DNA of 64,000 nt from Bradysia coprophila. Its lineage: Eukaryota > Arthropoda > Insecta > Diptera > Sciaridae. The notes below the pieces were generated by a model. That model made no database searches, had not been told where the DNA came from, and saw only the letters and a list, made by a program, of their open reading frames with translations. Shown one piece after another: positions 37,790 through 49,200 of this stretch. The DNA is taken from NCBI RefSeq assembly GCF_014529535.1, contig NW_023504014.1, forward strand, positions 1,860,001 through 1,924,000, in the 5' to 3' direction. A program made the position numbers and the translations under genes. The first letter of the stretch is position 1; each line of letters starts with the position of its first letter.

Positions 37790-38337
37790 GAGAGATAGAG
37801 ATTTACTTTCTTCGGCAAAGTCTCAGAGTTTTACGAGTAGAACACATTGGCATATGTGAAAAATGTCGAAAGTTGGATATGGGTGGGTCAATTGGGGTTT
37901 TGGAGATATTTCTTGAATGGTGGCAGATAGAGAGTTACTTTCTTCGGCAAAGTCTCAGAGTTTTACGAGTAGAAAAGAAGGGCATTTGCGAAAAATGTCG
38001 AAAGTTGGAAATGGGTGGGTCAATTGGGGTTTTGGAGATATTTCTTGAATGGTGGCAGATAGAGAATTACTTTCTTCGTCATATTTTCGAATTTCGTCAA
38101 ATTTTCGAATTTCGTCAAATTTTCAAATTTCGTAAAATTTTTAAATTTCGTCAAATTTTCGAATTTCGTCAAATTTTCGATTTTCGTCAAATTTTCGATT
38201 TTCGTCAAATTTTCGATTTTCGTCAAATTTTCAATTTTCGTCAAATTTTCGAATTTCGTCAAATTTTCGAATTTCGTCAAATTTCGTCAAATTTTCGAAT
38301 TTCGTCAAATTTCGTCAAATTTTCGTCAAATTTTCAG
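37790..38337. repeat. Tandem repeats: about 120-bp unit followed by an 18-bp FRQIF-type array
   Basis: From 37790 to 38078 a unit of about 120 bp (GAGATAGAG...CTTTCTTCGGCAAAGTCTC...GGGTGGGTCAATTGGGG) is present about 2.5 times. It runs straight into an array (38085-38335) of an 18-bp unit AATTTCGTCAAATTTTCG and variants, about 13 copies. Both strands stay open over the array, giving artificial open frames of 181 and 86 codons. Confidence 0.8.
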
Positions 38338-39316
38338 GGAATAGTCAACATAGCGGTCACTACACAGCTTACATTACAATTCGGAATCAATGACACCTTC
38401 TCAATGATACAAACTTAACGACAAAACGTTGGCCACGTTTGGCTAAAAATGTATATGTTCTCTTCTATGAAAGCGTTTCTACACGTTAAGTTATATAGAA
38501 TTTAGGTTTTCATATTATTTGCATTTGTAATGTGTGCAACATTTACAACGATTTTAATAAAAATTTGGAATACGACTTCAAATGTTACTCTTACAATGTT
38601 CATAAACATATTTCAAGGTTTCATATGAAGTAATGAATAAATTTATAGATGAAACGATATTTATTGATATCTTTTATTTTTGCATAATTAGTATAAACAT
38701 TTTTATGCTCAAAATAGCGGCAGAATAAAATCATTTGCATACATAGTCCATAACTTAAAAAATTAACAGTGTCACATCTTCACAAGAAGACGTAATATTG
38801 CACCAACTTTTTTACTTCAAAGTAAAATATGGTTTCATTGAGCGGCGTCTTACAACTAATATTGGTATCATATGGATATAGGTCGTAAGTGCGCTAGGTT
38901 AGAATGGTCCGGAGCACTGAGTATGAGTATACTAGATGCGGCACTGCACATTACGCATTTTATGCAAAGATTACTGTGTAGAGGTAGACTTTACTATTGC
39001 GAATTTTGACAACATGCACGCACATACTTGAAACATTTCAAATCAAAGATGTGCAAAATTAGCGTAACAAAAAGACTTTTGAAATTTTTGCAAATCCTAA
39101 AGTGTATAAAAAGAGACAAAATGTGGAGCCTTGATTATCAACACTATTTTTGTTCACAATTATGGACCATTTCATCATTGGTACGTATTAGCGTGTTACT
39201 AAAACAACTTTATGCAACTCAGCATCACAATGTTATCAGCTGAGTTCTTTCGAAGTTTGACACTAAGTCAATGTGCCGTTCTGAAATAATTTAGCCGCCG
39301 CCGATCCCTTACCAGT
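38338..39316. other. Non-coding stretch
   Basis: AT-rich. No exon, RNA gene or repeat recognised. Confidence 0.45.
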
Positions 39317-39690
39317 CAGAAAAAATTTTAACCAACAGAATTTTGACTGAAAAATTTTCAACAAAAAATTCTGCGTCGCAAAGTGGCAGATGCTCACGGA
39401 CAAACCTACGAGAACATTTAATCTGCCACATGCGACGCAGAATTTTTTGTTGAAAATTTTTCAGTCAAAATTCTGTTGGTTAAAATTTTTTCTGAAAAAA
39501 AAAATTGGCGAATGGTTTGGAAAACTAGATCAGCTAATTTCAATTAATTGGCTGTGAAATTCAATTTTGCGTAACGACGCTGACAGCGTCACCTCTAGCG
39601 ATATCACTTGTTTTAGAAGTTATCACACATATAGACTGTAGACTGCGTCCAACTTTGCTCTGAAAGAGTTTTTGCCGGGATCTTATATTA
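39317..39690. repeat. Foldback element with GCGTCGCA arms, copy 1
   Basis: Perfect inverted arms of about 74 bp (39317-39391 and 39421-39494) contain AAAATTCTGCGTCGCA and GTGGCAGAT around a 29-bp loop. They are followed by about 190 bp that recur at 44520-44670 (GCGTAACGA, CTCTAGCGATATCA, GGGATCTT). The words GTGGCAGAT and GCGTC(A/G)CA are also in the arms of the GTGACGCAAGTCC elements, so the families are probably related. Non-coding. Confidence 0.65.
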
Positions 39691-40623
39691 GCGAGATTAA
39701 CGGGTTCTGTCATCTTATCTGTTCGGTCAAGATATACGATAACAACGGCACAATCCGAATTTGATCTACTCACAGCGACGTTTTGTAATGAATGATGATA
39801 ATCTTCCAAAAATTATTGAATTTTAATCAAGTGCAAAATGTAAATTCAAGTAATGTTTCGTGGGGAAAAACGGCTAATCACACACATGAAGAGCGTTGTG
39901 TTCACCTCTCGCTTCGCTCTGATCGTAAACTTTGCTTTGTTTGACTTTCCAACTTTCTCCACTCTGTAAACAATAGTTATTTGTTAACCTAGGGAATCTA
40001 GTCACCAGAGAAAATGAAATTTTCTACTTTTTTCCCGAGGCCACAAAACGTTTTTCACAACAAAGTCTTCCGTAGTTTCAGCTGACTCCAGCTGACTATT
40101 TTCTCGACGGCGTTGTGAAAATAAATAATTATTTCTACACTAGTACATGCGTTCAGTCAACGCACTTCAAGCGTTCAAGCAAAAGTGTTTCGAGTGACAG
40201 CTGCCAAATAGAGTACTATTTTGTATGAAACTTTTATTCAGATTTTTTACAGTGCAAAAATTTGTTTGTTACACTGTCCAGTTTTAGCACTCTATTTAGA
40301 GTAGGTATCATGCTTGAGGTGCGTTGAATCAGTATGTTATGAGAACAAATACTACAGAATTTTACATTGACATCCACTAAACAGTAATTTGTGAATGAAG
40401 TCGCTCGTCTACTGTCTAAACTGTCGTTTGTTTGGCTTGAATACTCAACTTTAATAACTCGAATTAATGGTATATATCCGTAGCATTCAGCCGTGAATGA
40501 AAATATTTTAATCTTCACATTGCTAATGTCGCTCTTGTTGTTTATCTCCAATTAAATTCTCATCACTAAAATGATTAATTCCATTTATTAGCAAAAATTG
40601 AGATATTATGCGTTGAGTATAGT
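39691..40623. other. Non-coding stretch
   Basis: No recognisable gene. The 105-codon minus-strand frame at 40234-40551 has no known similarity or splice context. Confidence 0.4.
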
Positions 40624-41685
40624 CAGGTCCCTTGTGGCAATTTATTTGTTTTATGTTTTTCGAGTTTTTCAGCTACATGATTGGGAATGAAAAGTTTTGG
40701 AACAATTTTTTTTTTCGAAAATGGACTTTTCGGGATTCTTTTGAAAAACAGAAGACCGAAATCGGACGCATTTTCTATTGGAATTTTCTATTGGAAGTAC
40801 CTAGAAAGGTATTCGACCCCAGAAGCCAAAACCACTTTCAAAAAAAAATCTTCGAAGCTTGTGTGGCTAGTGTGAGGTGATCGTAAACCGAAAACTTGCA
40901 CTTTTCTTACGAAAATTTCTCCAGTTACAAGAGCCGTACAGGATCGTGTGGGGTGTCATTAGAAAGGTAATTGCATGTTTTTCCGGGGCAAATAGGGTTT
41001 TATTGGGTTTGAAATTCATCTACACTGAGATATGTACAGTTGAAGTTTTCAACCGAAAAAAGACTGAAAACTTACACTTTTTTTACAGAAATTTCTCGAG
41101 ATACACGTGCATGGTTGTGTGGGGTGTCATTAGAAAGGTAATTGCATGTACTTTCAGAAAAAGTAGAGCTTACGGAAGTTTGGTAGCATCTTCGATTCGA
41201 TATAAACACTTAAACATTTCAACTTCTCATTATTAGTCGTAGATACTTCCAAACCACAAAAAGACCCTATTGGCCCTGAAAGAACATAAAATTACCTTTC
41301 TAATGACACCCCACATAACCATGCCCGTTTCGTGTACCTCGAGAAATTTCTGTAAGAAAAGTGTAAGTTTTCAGTCTTTTTTCGGTTGAAAACTTCAACT
41401 GTACATATCTCAGTGTAGACACCCCACACGACCCTGTACGGCTCGTGTAACTGCAGAATTTTTTTTAAAGAAAAGTGCTGGTTTTCGGTTTTTGATGACC
41501 TCATACCAGCCACAAAAGCTTCAAAGAATTTTTTTGAGACAGGTTTTGGCTTCTGGGGTCGAATACCTTACTGGGCACATATAAAAAATTACAATAGCAA
41601 ATGCGTCCGATTTCGGTCTTAGGTTTTTCAGAAGAATCCCTCATTGTTTTGGCGAACGGAGCCTTTTTCTTGGCGCAAGGGCCTG
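40624..41685. repeat. 1.06-kb foldback element with CAGGTCCCTTG ends
   Basis: The left end CAGGTCCCTTGTGGC is matched by an inverted right end (TTGGCGCAAGGGCCTG). Long imperfect inverted arms contain ATTCGACCCCAGAAGCCAAA and GTGTGGGGTGTCATTAGAAA. In the centre the segment GGGGTGTCATTAGAAAGGTA occurs twice directly and again inverted. A partial copy lies at 44110-44366. The flanks AGTATAGT and its near-inverse suggest the ends may extend further; no direct target duplication is seen. Non-coding. Confidence 0.65.
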
Positions 41686-42401
41686 GACTACTATATTAGA
41701 GTTACATTAGTCAGCTTAATTAAATACACAACGGTATTACTGTTGAGACCAAAATTGATCCAAATTATCGTCGAATGAGTGTAGATTTTGAACATTTTCA
41801 TGAGAAAATTATTTATGAAAATTGAATCGAAATAGAGCCACATAATTTAGACCGGGACCTGTGTTTGGTTTTGAGCGCTGAAAAGGGTGATCTTACCGTA
41901 CATCCTAGGAAATTCAAATTTTAGGCAATATTCTTGTGCCCAATGAACGAATGAAATTTAAGAATAAAAAGTCTTTCGCTTCAGCCAAGTCTAGGCTTTG
42001 AGTTCTCAACGACGACCCATTTATTTATACAATTTCTTTCATCATTTGGCGCCAGAATGGTTTCATTACAGATTGCCAAAAATTTGGATTTTCTAAGATG
42101 GCTTCAAGGTGGATGGTCTTATAAGCGACAGACATGCCCAAAAGATGGGGCTTAGCATTTAGGAATCGTCGGATTTAAGCGTTTTTTATGACTAGTCTTA
42201 TATATACATATGTATGTCATTACACTGCGAATGCATGTTCGAATTATTATCCATTTGATGCATTACTGGCAATTCCATATAATTTTTTTGGACACTCATA
42301 CTTGAATTTTTTTTAAACAAATTTTTATTGAAAATTCATGTCAAATAACAAAAGCTCCATCAGTACAAATCCACTGTCATTACAGAAGAAAATGGAGCGA
42401 T
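41686..42401. other. Flank and 3' end region of the AROS-like gene
   Basis: Mostly unassigned DNA. The minus-strand AATAAA at 42324-42329, 73 bp after the AROS-like stop codon, is a good candidate polyadenylation signal. Confidence 0.5.
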
Positions 42402-43764
42402 TCAGCTGCAAAAATATTCCCTTTCAAATTTCCGGAAATCTTCATCCGTGAAAACGGTTTCCTGTTCCACATTCGATTTTGCTTCCGGTATGACATACTT
42501 CTGTGTCTGAGCTCGTTTGAACAACTGAAAAAATTATCATTTTCCATTTTTATTGTGTGTCGTTGTGCACCGAAAATTACCGTACAATATCCAATGAAAG
42601 TGTAAACCAGGTATGGTCTATTGTCCGCTCGGAGGACATAAAAATTTGATTTTCGGACTTAAACGCACTCATTTTCATATTATTTTGACATAAAATGTGA
42701 GTGCGTTTAAGAAGAATTCGCCGATCGACCATACCTGTTCTAAACTTTCATTGACAATATCAACACTAACCTTTTGTGTCGATTCATTATCTAAATTTAC
42801 GGGACTGCTGAACATCAATAATTTCTTCAAATTCTCTTCAACTTTCGATGGTTTCTGTTTCATTTGATTTGCAACTATTGCAGCCGAATTTTTAGATCGA
42901 GACGATTGTGTTGGTGGTTTGATGAGTTCTGCGAACGGGGAAAATACGTTAACTAGATGGTAATTAAGACGAAAGGGTGTATCGTTGGTTGTTTTAACAT
43001 ACGTTTGTTTTTTTTCTTCGATTTGATAATGCTGGATAGTGTGACCTTCGGTGGACTCGGTTCCCGTAGGAATGGATTTTTGGATTTTTTTGTTTGCTTC
43101 CCTGAAAAGAGTAAGAAAAGACGTGATAAAGAAGATGGTGGTATCACTTCTTTCAATAAGTGTCTCGTCAATTATGTGAATCGGCCAAAAGAATCCCCGC
43201 TTCTTAGCTGCGGATGTAGGACATTAGACTAATCGACCTACACTCTTCTGTGAGAACACAACAGACTGTCTCAGTAGTACTTTGATAACACTAGGCAACA
43301 ATTTGAAACTTTTGGATTAAAAACGGTAGCATAGTGAGGCTTAGAGATCTCAGCGCCCTGAATACGAAACAAGCATCCGTTGGTCCCTATGTACTTATCG
43401 ACGATTATACTAACGATAGGTAGTGAAGCCCTTTAAAGTTGTTATTGACACCCTAGATACCTGCCGCACCAATAACTGATCTGTTCACATTACTTTTTTT
43501 TGGTAAGCTGCTGCAGCGATACCTATCCAACGATGCCACCATTTGTATACAGATTATAGAACCTATGTTAGAGTCTACCAAAATTGACAATAATTGACAA
43601 AAATGCTTTAAGGATGCAACTGAAGTTGCCACAGGAAGACAGCTGATGTTGTTGTTATCTCCAACATGTTCACGTGTTCTGAATATTTTGTTACCTGATT
43701 TAAGTTTCGTCTGTCGATTTCCTTCGAGCAACTCCAAACTTTGTTTTAATGAAATATCCGACAT
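42402..43764 (-). CDS. AROS: AROS / RPS19BP1-like protein (active regulator of SIRT1), complete
   Basis: Small basic nucleolar protein of the AROS family, known in vertebrates to bind SIRT1 and ribosomal protein S19 and to take part in small-subunit ribosome assembly. Four minus-strand exons, 43764-43695, 43101-43003, 42928-42771 and 42524-42402, join in phase with GT-AG borders to give 149 residues (human about 136). Two family marks are seen. The N-terminus is MSDISLKQSLELLEG (human has a LELL segment in the same place). The C-terminus is TVFTDEDFRKFEREYFCS, which closely matches the conserved TVFTEEDFQKFQQEYFGS end. The middle is Lys/Ser-rich with an ENLKKLL segment. The last intron (42525-42770) contains a 162-bp MITE plus 8-bp duplication; without them it would be 76 bp. 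The family call rests mainly on the C-terminal 18 residues; the start is the first in-frame Met and fits. Confidence 0.85.
42592..42753. mobile_element. hAT-type MITE, CAATGAAAGT family, copy 2, inside AROS intron 3
   Basis: A 162-bp element with ends CAATGAAAGTGTAAACCAGG and its inverse, flanked by the perfect 8-bp duplication ACAATATC (42584-42591 and 42754-42761). The interior arms (AAACGCACTCATTTT type) differ from copy 1. It starts 16 bp downstream of the AROS exon-3 donor site. Confidence 0.9.
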
Positions 43765-44109
43765 GTTGACCTTTTGTTCCTTTTATTGGATTGAAATTTC
43801 GGTAATTCAGATCTAGCTCGTCTTTCCTTCTTCTGATTCTATGAATGTTGTTATTTATGATGGAAATCTGCTTGACACAACGTGATTGTCATTGAACATC
43901 AAAAAAGTTGCGTTCAATTTTCAAAAATTATGTTTCAACAGACAATCTCAAAAACAGATGTCACCCCACTCGCATTGTGATTGAAGAAATTCGTTGAAAT
44001 AGTTTCGGAATTTTTCCTGTTAATAGATTTTCGTGCTATTTGTCCTTCAAATAACACTTAAATCAATATTTCGGACCTGTACTTATCCCAGGAGCAGTTA
44101 AACACTTAA
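43765..44109. other. Upstream region of the AROS-like gene
   Basis: Presumed promoter region of the minus-strand gene. No clear core promoter motif is assigned. Confidence 0.35.
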
Positions 44110-44680
44110 GCAGTGAGAGGAATTCTTTTGAAAAACAGCCTACCGAAATCGGACGCATTTTCTATTGGATTTTTTTATATGTGCCTAGAAAGGTATTCGA
44201 CCCCAGAAGCCAAAACCACTTTCAAAAAAATTCTTCGAAGCTTGTATGCCTTGTATGGCTGGTGAAAGGTGAGCAAAAACCGAAAAATTGCAATTTTCTT
44301 ACAAAAATTTCTCCAGTTACACGAGCCGTACAGGGTCGTGTGGGGTGTCATTAGAAAGGTGCAGCTCGTCGTGTGCGGAGCTGTTTTTTTTTACCTTTTT
44401 TTGTCTTTTTATTGAGTGGCAAATGTTCAGGAACAGACCAGCAAGAAAATTTATCTGCCACATGCGACGCAGATTTTTTTTTGGTAAAATTTTGGTAAAA
44501 ATTATTTGGCAGATGATGAGAAAAACTAAGCCAGCTTGTTTGAACTAAAATTGGATGTAAAATTTAATTTTTGCGTAACGAACCTGAAAGCGTCAACTCT
44601 AGCGATATCATTCATTTTAGAAATTGTACTTCAAAGACTGCGTCACACTTTTCTCGAAGAGATTTTTGTTGGGATCTTTT
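44110..44680. repeat. Partial copies of two foldback families
   Basis: Positions 44110-44366 match one arm of the 40624-41685 element (AAATCGGACGCATTTTCTAT, ATTCGACCCCAGAAGCCAAA, GTGTGGGGTGTCATTAGAAA). Positions 44450-44680 match the 39317-39690 element (CTGCCACATGCGACGCAG, GCGTAACGA, CTAGCGATATCA), with one arm missing. Both are decayed and non-coding. Confidence 0.65.
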
Positions 44681-45043
44681 TTTTTAATGGATGATTATGA
44701 TTTACTAGTGTTTCAGAAAATATTTTTGTTATATAACAACAGATGGCCCGAGTTTCTATTCCATTTTTTAATTTTAACGAAGGGATGGGTAGCTCTTTCA
44801 CATGGATGATTTTAGGCAATTTCACTTCCAAAAATGCCTCAAATCAAACAAGGCCAGTCAAAAAAAAATCGTGAATTTGAGATCTCAAGAATTTTCTTGT
44901 GCTAACTTCACCCACATCCGAGCATGCAACCTTTCCCAAAATTTAAGCCTACTTGAGCTAAAATCGAATCATTTTCTAGCTTGGGCAAATCATACCAAGT
45001 ACCTAGACTGGTATTTCGTACGATAAAATGTGGTACCAACAGC

Positions 45044-45227
45044 CAATGAAAGTATACTCTAGAGGTATGGGTGTAATGTCAAAATTTGTATGGCGCGGAG
45101 GAAATAGCGATTTCATATAAACAAATTCACCTTTCAATGAAAATCATTGAAATGTGATTTTTTTATATGAAATCGCTATTTCCTCCGGTTTGTATGGACA
45201 GACCATACCTGGTTTGTACTTCCATTG
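45044..45227. mobile_element. hAT-type MITE, CAATGAAAGT family, copy 3
   Basis: A 184-bp element with ends CAATGAAAGTATACTC and the inverse of CAATGGAAGTACAAACC, each followed by GGTATGG. The interior inverted arms (GGAGGAAATAGCGATTTCAT) differ from copies 1 and 2. The flanking 8-mers CCAACAGC and CTGACATC agree at five of eight bases, so this is probably an older insertion. Confidence 0.75.
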
Positions 45228-45787
45228 CTGACATCAGGTTGTATAAGATTCACATTTCATAAAATTTTACGTAGAGGTGCTTACCACCAATTCTACGTAA
45301 TTCTGTGCGTAATTTACTGTCTAGATATGACCTGTCTAAGTTTTCTATAGAATCTTTATTTAAGAATTTTCAAGTTTAACATCCACTGGTCGAACTTTTA
45401 CGTCTACTGAAAAATACTTTTTCCACAAACTTTCTCCGGTTTTTCAGATTTAGTAGAATAAGACTAACTGAAGCATAGCAACGAGAAAGATATCTAATTC
45501 GTAAACGTAACATTTACCGGTAAATTTCATAAAGAGTTTTTACCAGTTGGATTCGCTAGGAGCTGACAAATATCTCAAGAAATAGTTGAGAGGCCGACAA
45601 TTCCCAAACTTTGGTACAGTGATTTTGCGCAAGTTTTTAACGGATTTAAACAAAAAATTAAAATCGATTTTCGACATGCTGGAGATAATAACAATTTTTT
45701 GATACCTGGCGAATATGAAAAAAATTATTCCCTTGACTGACAGTCTTACGCCAGAAAATACCCTAAAATGTTTGTTACCACACAATG
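45228..45787. other. Non-coding stretch
   Basis: No gene or repeat recognised. Confidence 0.4.
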
Positions 45788-46190
45788 TATGAAATGTTAT
45801 CAAAAACGTAAATGTTTGTTACAATTTTTTTTGTCATCACGATAACTTGAGTAATTCTTAACCGATTTTGATTATTTTTTTTTAATCGACGAGGAATGGG
45901 ATTCCTGAGGTTAAGTTCGAAGATGGCCCATCTCGGGATAAATTCCAGATTATGCCAGAAAAACAGGATTTTACTCTGTTGATAATTGATAAGACATGAT
46001 AATACACCGCTTATAATTGATATTGTGATAATTTATGATAACTTAAAGTGTTGTGCCTATATTGTATGAAATGTTATCAAAAACGTAATTGTTTGTCACC
46101 ATTTTTTTTTGTCACGACGATAACTTGAGTAATAATTCTTAACCGATTTTGATAAAATTTTGTTTAATCGGCTAGGAATGAGGGCCATGA
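45788..46190. repeat. Duplicated dispersed-repeat segment bordering the satellite
   Basis: Two diverged direct copies (about 45788-45930 and 46066-46190) share AATGTTATCAAAAACGTAA, CGATAACTTGAGTAA and AACCGATTTTGAT. The words ATAACTTGAGTAA and AAGTTCGAAGATGG also occur in the dispersed repeats at 24900-25000, 29580-29660 and 35240-35330, so this is a relic of the same type of element, directly abutting the satellite. Confidence 0.6.
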
Positions 46191-46221
46191 CATAGGGTTC
46201 TGGAAACTATTCCAGAAAAAC

Positions 46222-49200
46222 ATGCTCCATTTTGGCCAATTTTAAGTTTTCGTCTTCACAAAAATTTCCATACAAAATTTTTTTTTTGAAGAAACATGCT
46301 CCATTTTGGCCAATTTTAAGTTTTCGTCTTCACAAAAATTTCCATACAAAATTTTTTTTTTTTGAAGAAACATGCTCCATGCCAATTTTAAGTTTTCGTC
46401 TTCACAAAAATTTCCATACAACATTTTTTTTTTTGAAGAAACATGCTCCATTTTGGCCAATTTTAAGTTTTCGTCTTCACAAAAATTTCCATACAAAAAT
46501 TTTTTTTTTGAAGAAACATGCTCCATTTTGGCCAATTTTAAGTTTTCGTCTTCACAAAAATTTCCATACAAAAAATTTTTTTTTGAAGAAACATGCTCCA
46601 TTTTGGCCAATTTTAAGTTTTCGTCTTCACAAAAATTTCCATACAAAAATTTTTTTTTTGAAGAAACATGCTCCATTTTGGCCAATTTTAGGTTTTCGTC
46701 TTCACAAAAATTTCCATACAAAAATATTTTTTTTGAAGAAACATGCTCCATTTTGGCCAATTTTAAGTTTTCGTCTTCACAAAAATTTCCATACAAATTT
46801 TTTTTTTGAAGAAACATGCTCCATTTTGGCCAATTTTAAGTTTTCGTCTTCACAAAAATTTCCATACAAATTTTTTTTTTGAAGAAACATGCTCCATTTT
46901 GGCCAATTTTAAGTTTTCGTCTTCACAAAAATTTCCATACAAAAATTTTTTTTTTGAAGAAACATGCTCCATTTTGGCCAATTTTAGGTTTTCGTCTTCA
47001 CAAAAATTTCCATACAAAAATTATTTTTTTTTGAAGAAACATGCTCCATTTTGGCCAATTTTAAGTTTTCGTCTTCACAAAAATTTCCATACAAATTTTT
47101 TTTTTGAAGAAACATGCTCCATTTTGGCCAATTTTAAGTTTTCGTCTTCACAAAAATTTCCATACAAAAATTTTTTTTTTTGAAGAAACATGCTCCATTT
47201 TGGCCAGTTTTAAGTTTTCGTCTTCACAAAAATTTCCATACAAAAATATTTTTTTTGAAGAAACATGCTTCATTTTGGCCAATTTTAAGTTTTCGTCTTC
47301 ACAAAAATTTCCATACAAAAATTTTTTTTTTTTGAAGAAACATGCTCCATGCCAATTTTAAGTTTTCGTCTTCACAAAAATTTCCATACAACATTTTTTT
47401 TTTTGAAGAAACATGCTCCATTTTGGCCAATTTTAAGTTTTCGTCTTCACAAAAATTTCCATACAAAAATTTTTTTTTTGAAGAAACATGCTCCATTTTG
47501 GCCAATTTTAAGTTTTCGTCTTCACAAAAATTTCCATACAAAAATTTTTTTTTTGAAGAAACATGCTCCATTTTGGCCAATTTTAAGTTTTCGTCTTCAC
47601 AAAAATTTCCATACAAAAAATTTTTTTTTGAAGAAACATGCTCCATTTTGGCCAATTTTAAGTTTTCGTCTTCACAAAAATTTCCATACAAAAATTTTTT
47701 TTTTTGAAGAAACATGCTCCATGCCAATTTTAAGTTTTCGTCTTCACAAAAATTTCCATACAACATTTTTTTTTTTGAAGAAACATGCTCCATTTTGGCC
47801 AATTTTAAGTTTTCGTCTTCACAAAAATTTCCATACAAAAATTTTTTTTTTGAAGAAACATGCTCCATTTTGGCCAATTTTAAGTTTTCGTCTTCACAAA
47901 AATTTCCATACAAAAAATTTTTTTTTGAAGAAACATGCTCCATTTTGGCCAATTTTAAGTTTTCGTCTTCACAAAAATTTCCATACAAAAATTTTTTTTT
48001 TGAAGAAACATGCTCCATTTTGGCCAATTTTAAGTTTTCGTCTTCACAAAAATTTCCATACAAAAATTTTTTTTTTGAAGAAACATGCTCCATTTTGGCC
48101 AATTTTAAGTTTTCGTCTTCACAAAAATTTCCATACAAATTTTTTTTTTGAAGAAACATGCTCCATTTTGGCCAATTTTAAGTTTTCGTCTTCACAAAAA
48201 TTTCCATACAAAATTTTTTTTTTTTGAAGAAACATGCTCCATGCCAATTTTAAGTTTTCGTCTTCACAAAAATTTCCATACAACATTTTTTTTTTTGAAG
48301 AAACATGCTCCATTTTGGCCAATTTTAAGTTTTCGTCTTCACAAAAATTTCCATACAAAAATTTTTTTTTTGAAGAAACATGCTCCATTTTGGCCAATTT
48401 TAAGTTTTCGTCTTCACAAAAATTTCCATACAAAAAATTTTTTTTTGAAGAAACATGCTCCATTTTGGCCAATTTTAAGTTTTCGTCTTCACAAAAATTT
48501 CCATACAAAAATTTTTTTTTTGAAGAAACATGCTCCATTTTGGCCAATTTTAGGTTTTCGTCTTCACAAAAATTTCCATACAAAAATATTTTTTTTGAAG
48601 AAACATGCTCCATTTTGGCCAATTTTAAGTTTTCGTCTTCACAAAAATTTCCATACAAATTTTTTTTTTGAAGAAACATGCTCCATTTTGGCCAATTTTA
48701 AGTTTTCGTCTTCACAAAAATTTCCATACAAATTTTTTTTTTGAAGAAACATGCTCCATTTTGGCCAATTTTAAGTTTTCGTCTTCACAAAAATTTCCAT
48801 ACAAAAATTTTTTTTTTGAAGAAACATGCTCCATTTTGGCCAATTTTAGGTTTTCGTCTTCACAAAAATTTCCATACAAAAATTATTTTTTTTTGAAGAA
48901 ACATGCTCCATTTTGGCCAATTTTAAGTTTTCGTCTTCACAAAAATTTCCATACAAATTTTTTTTTTGAAGAAACATGCTCCATTTTGGCCAATTTTAAG
49001 TTTTCGTCTTCACAAAAATTTCCATACAAAAATTTTTTTTTTTGAAGAAACATGCTCCATTTTGGCCAGTTTTAAGTTTTCGTCTTCACAAAAATTTCCA
49101 TACAAAAATATTTTTTTTGAAGAAACATGCTTCATTTTGGCCAATTTTAAGTTTTCGTCTTCACAAAAATTTCCATACAAAAATTTTTTTTTTTTGAAGA

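Noticed and set aside
37873..38418. 181-codon plus-strand open frame with FRQIFEFRQIF repeats
   Set aside because: It is read through a 120-bp and an 18-bp tandem repeat; the opposite strand is also open.
39561..39809. 82-codon minus-strand frame
   Set aside because: Most of it lies in a dispersed repeat whose relative at 44570-44680 is not open in the same frame.
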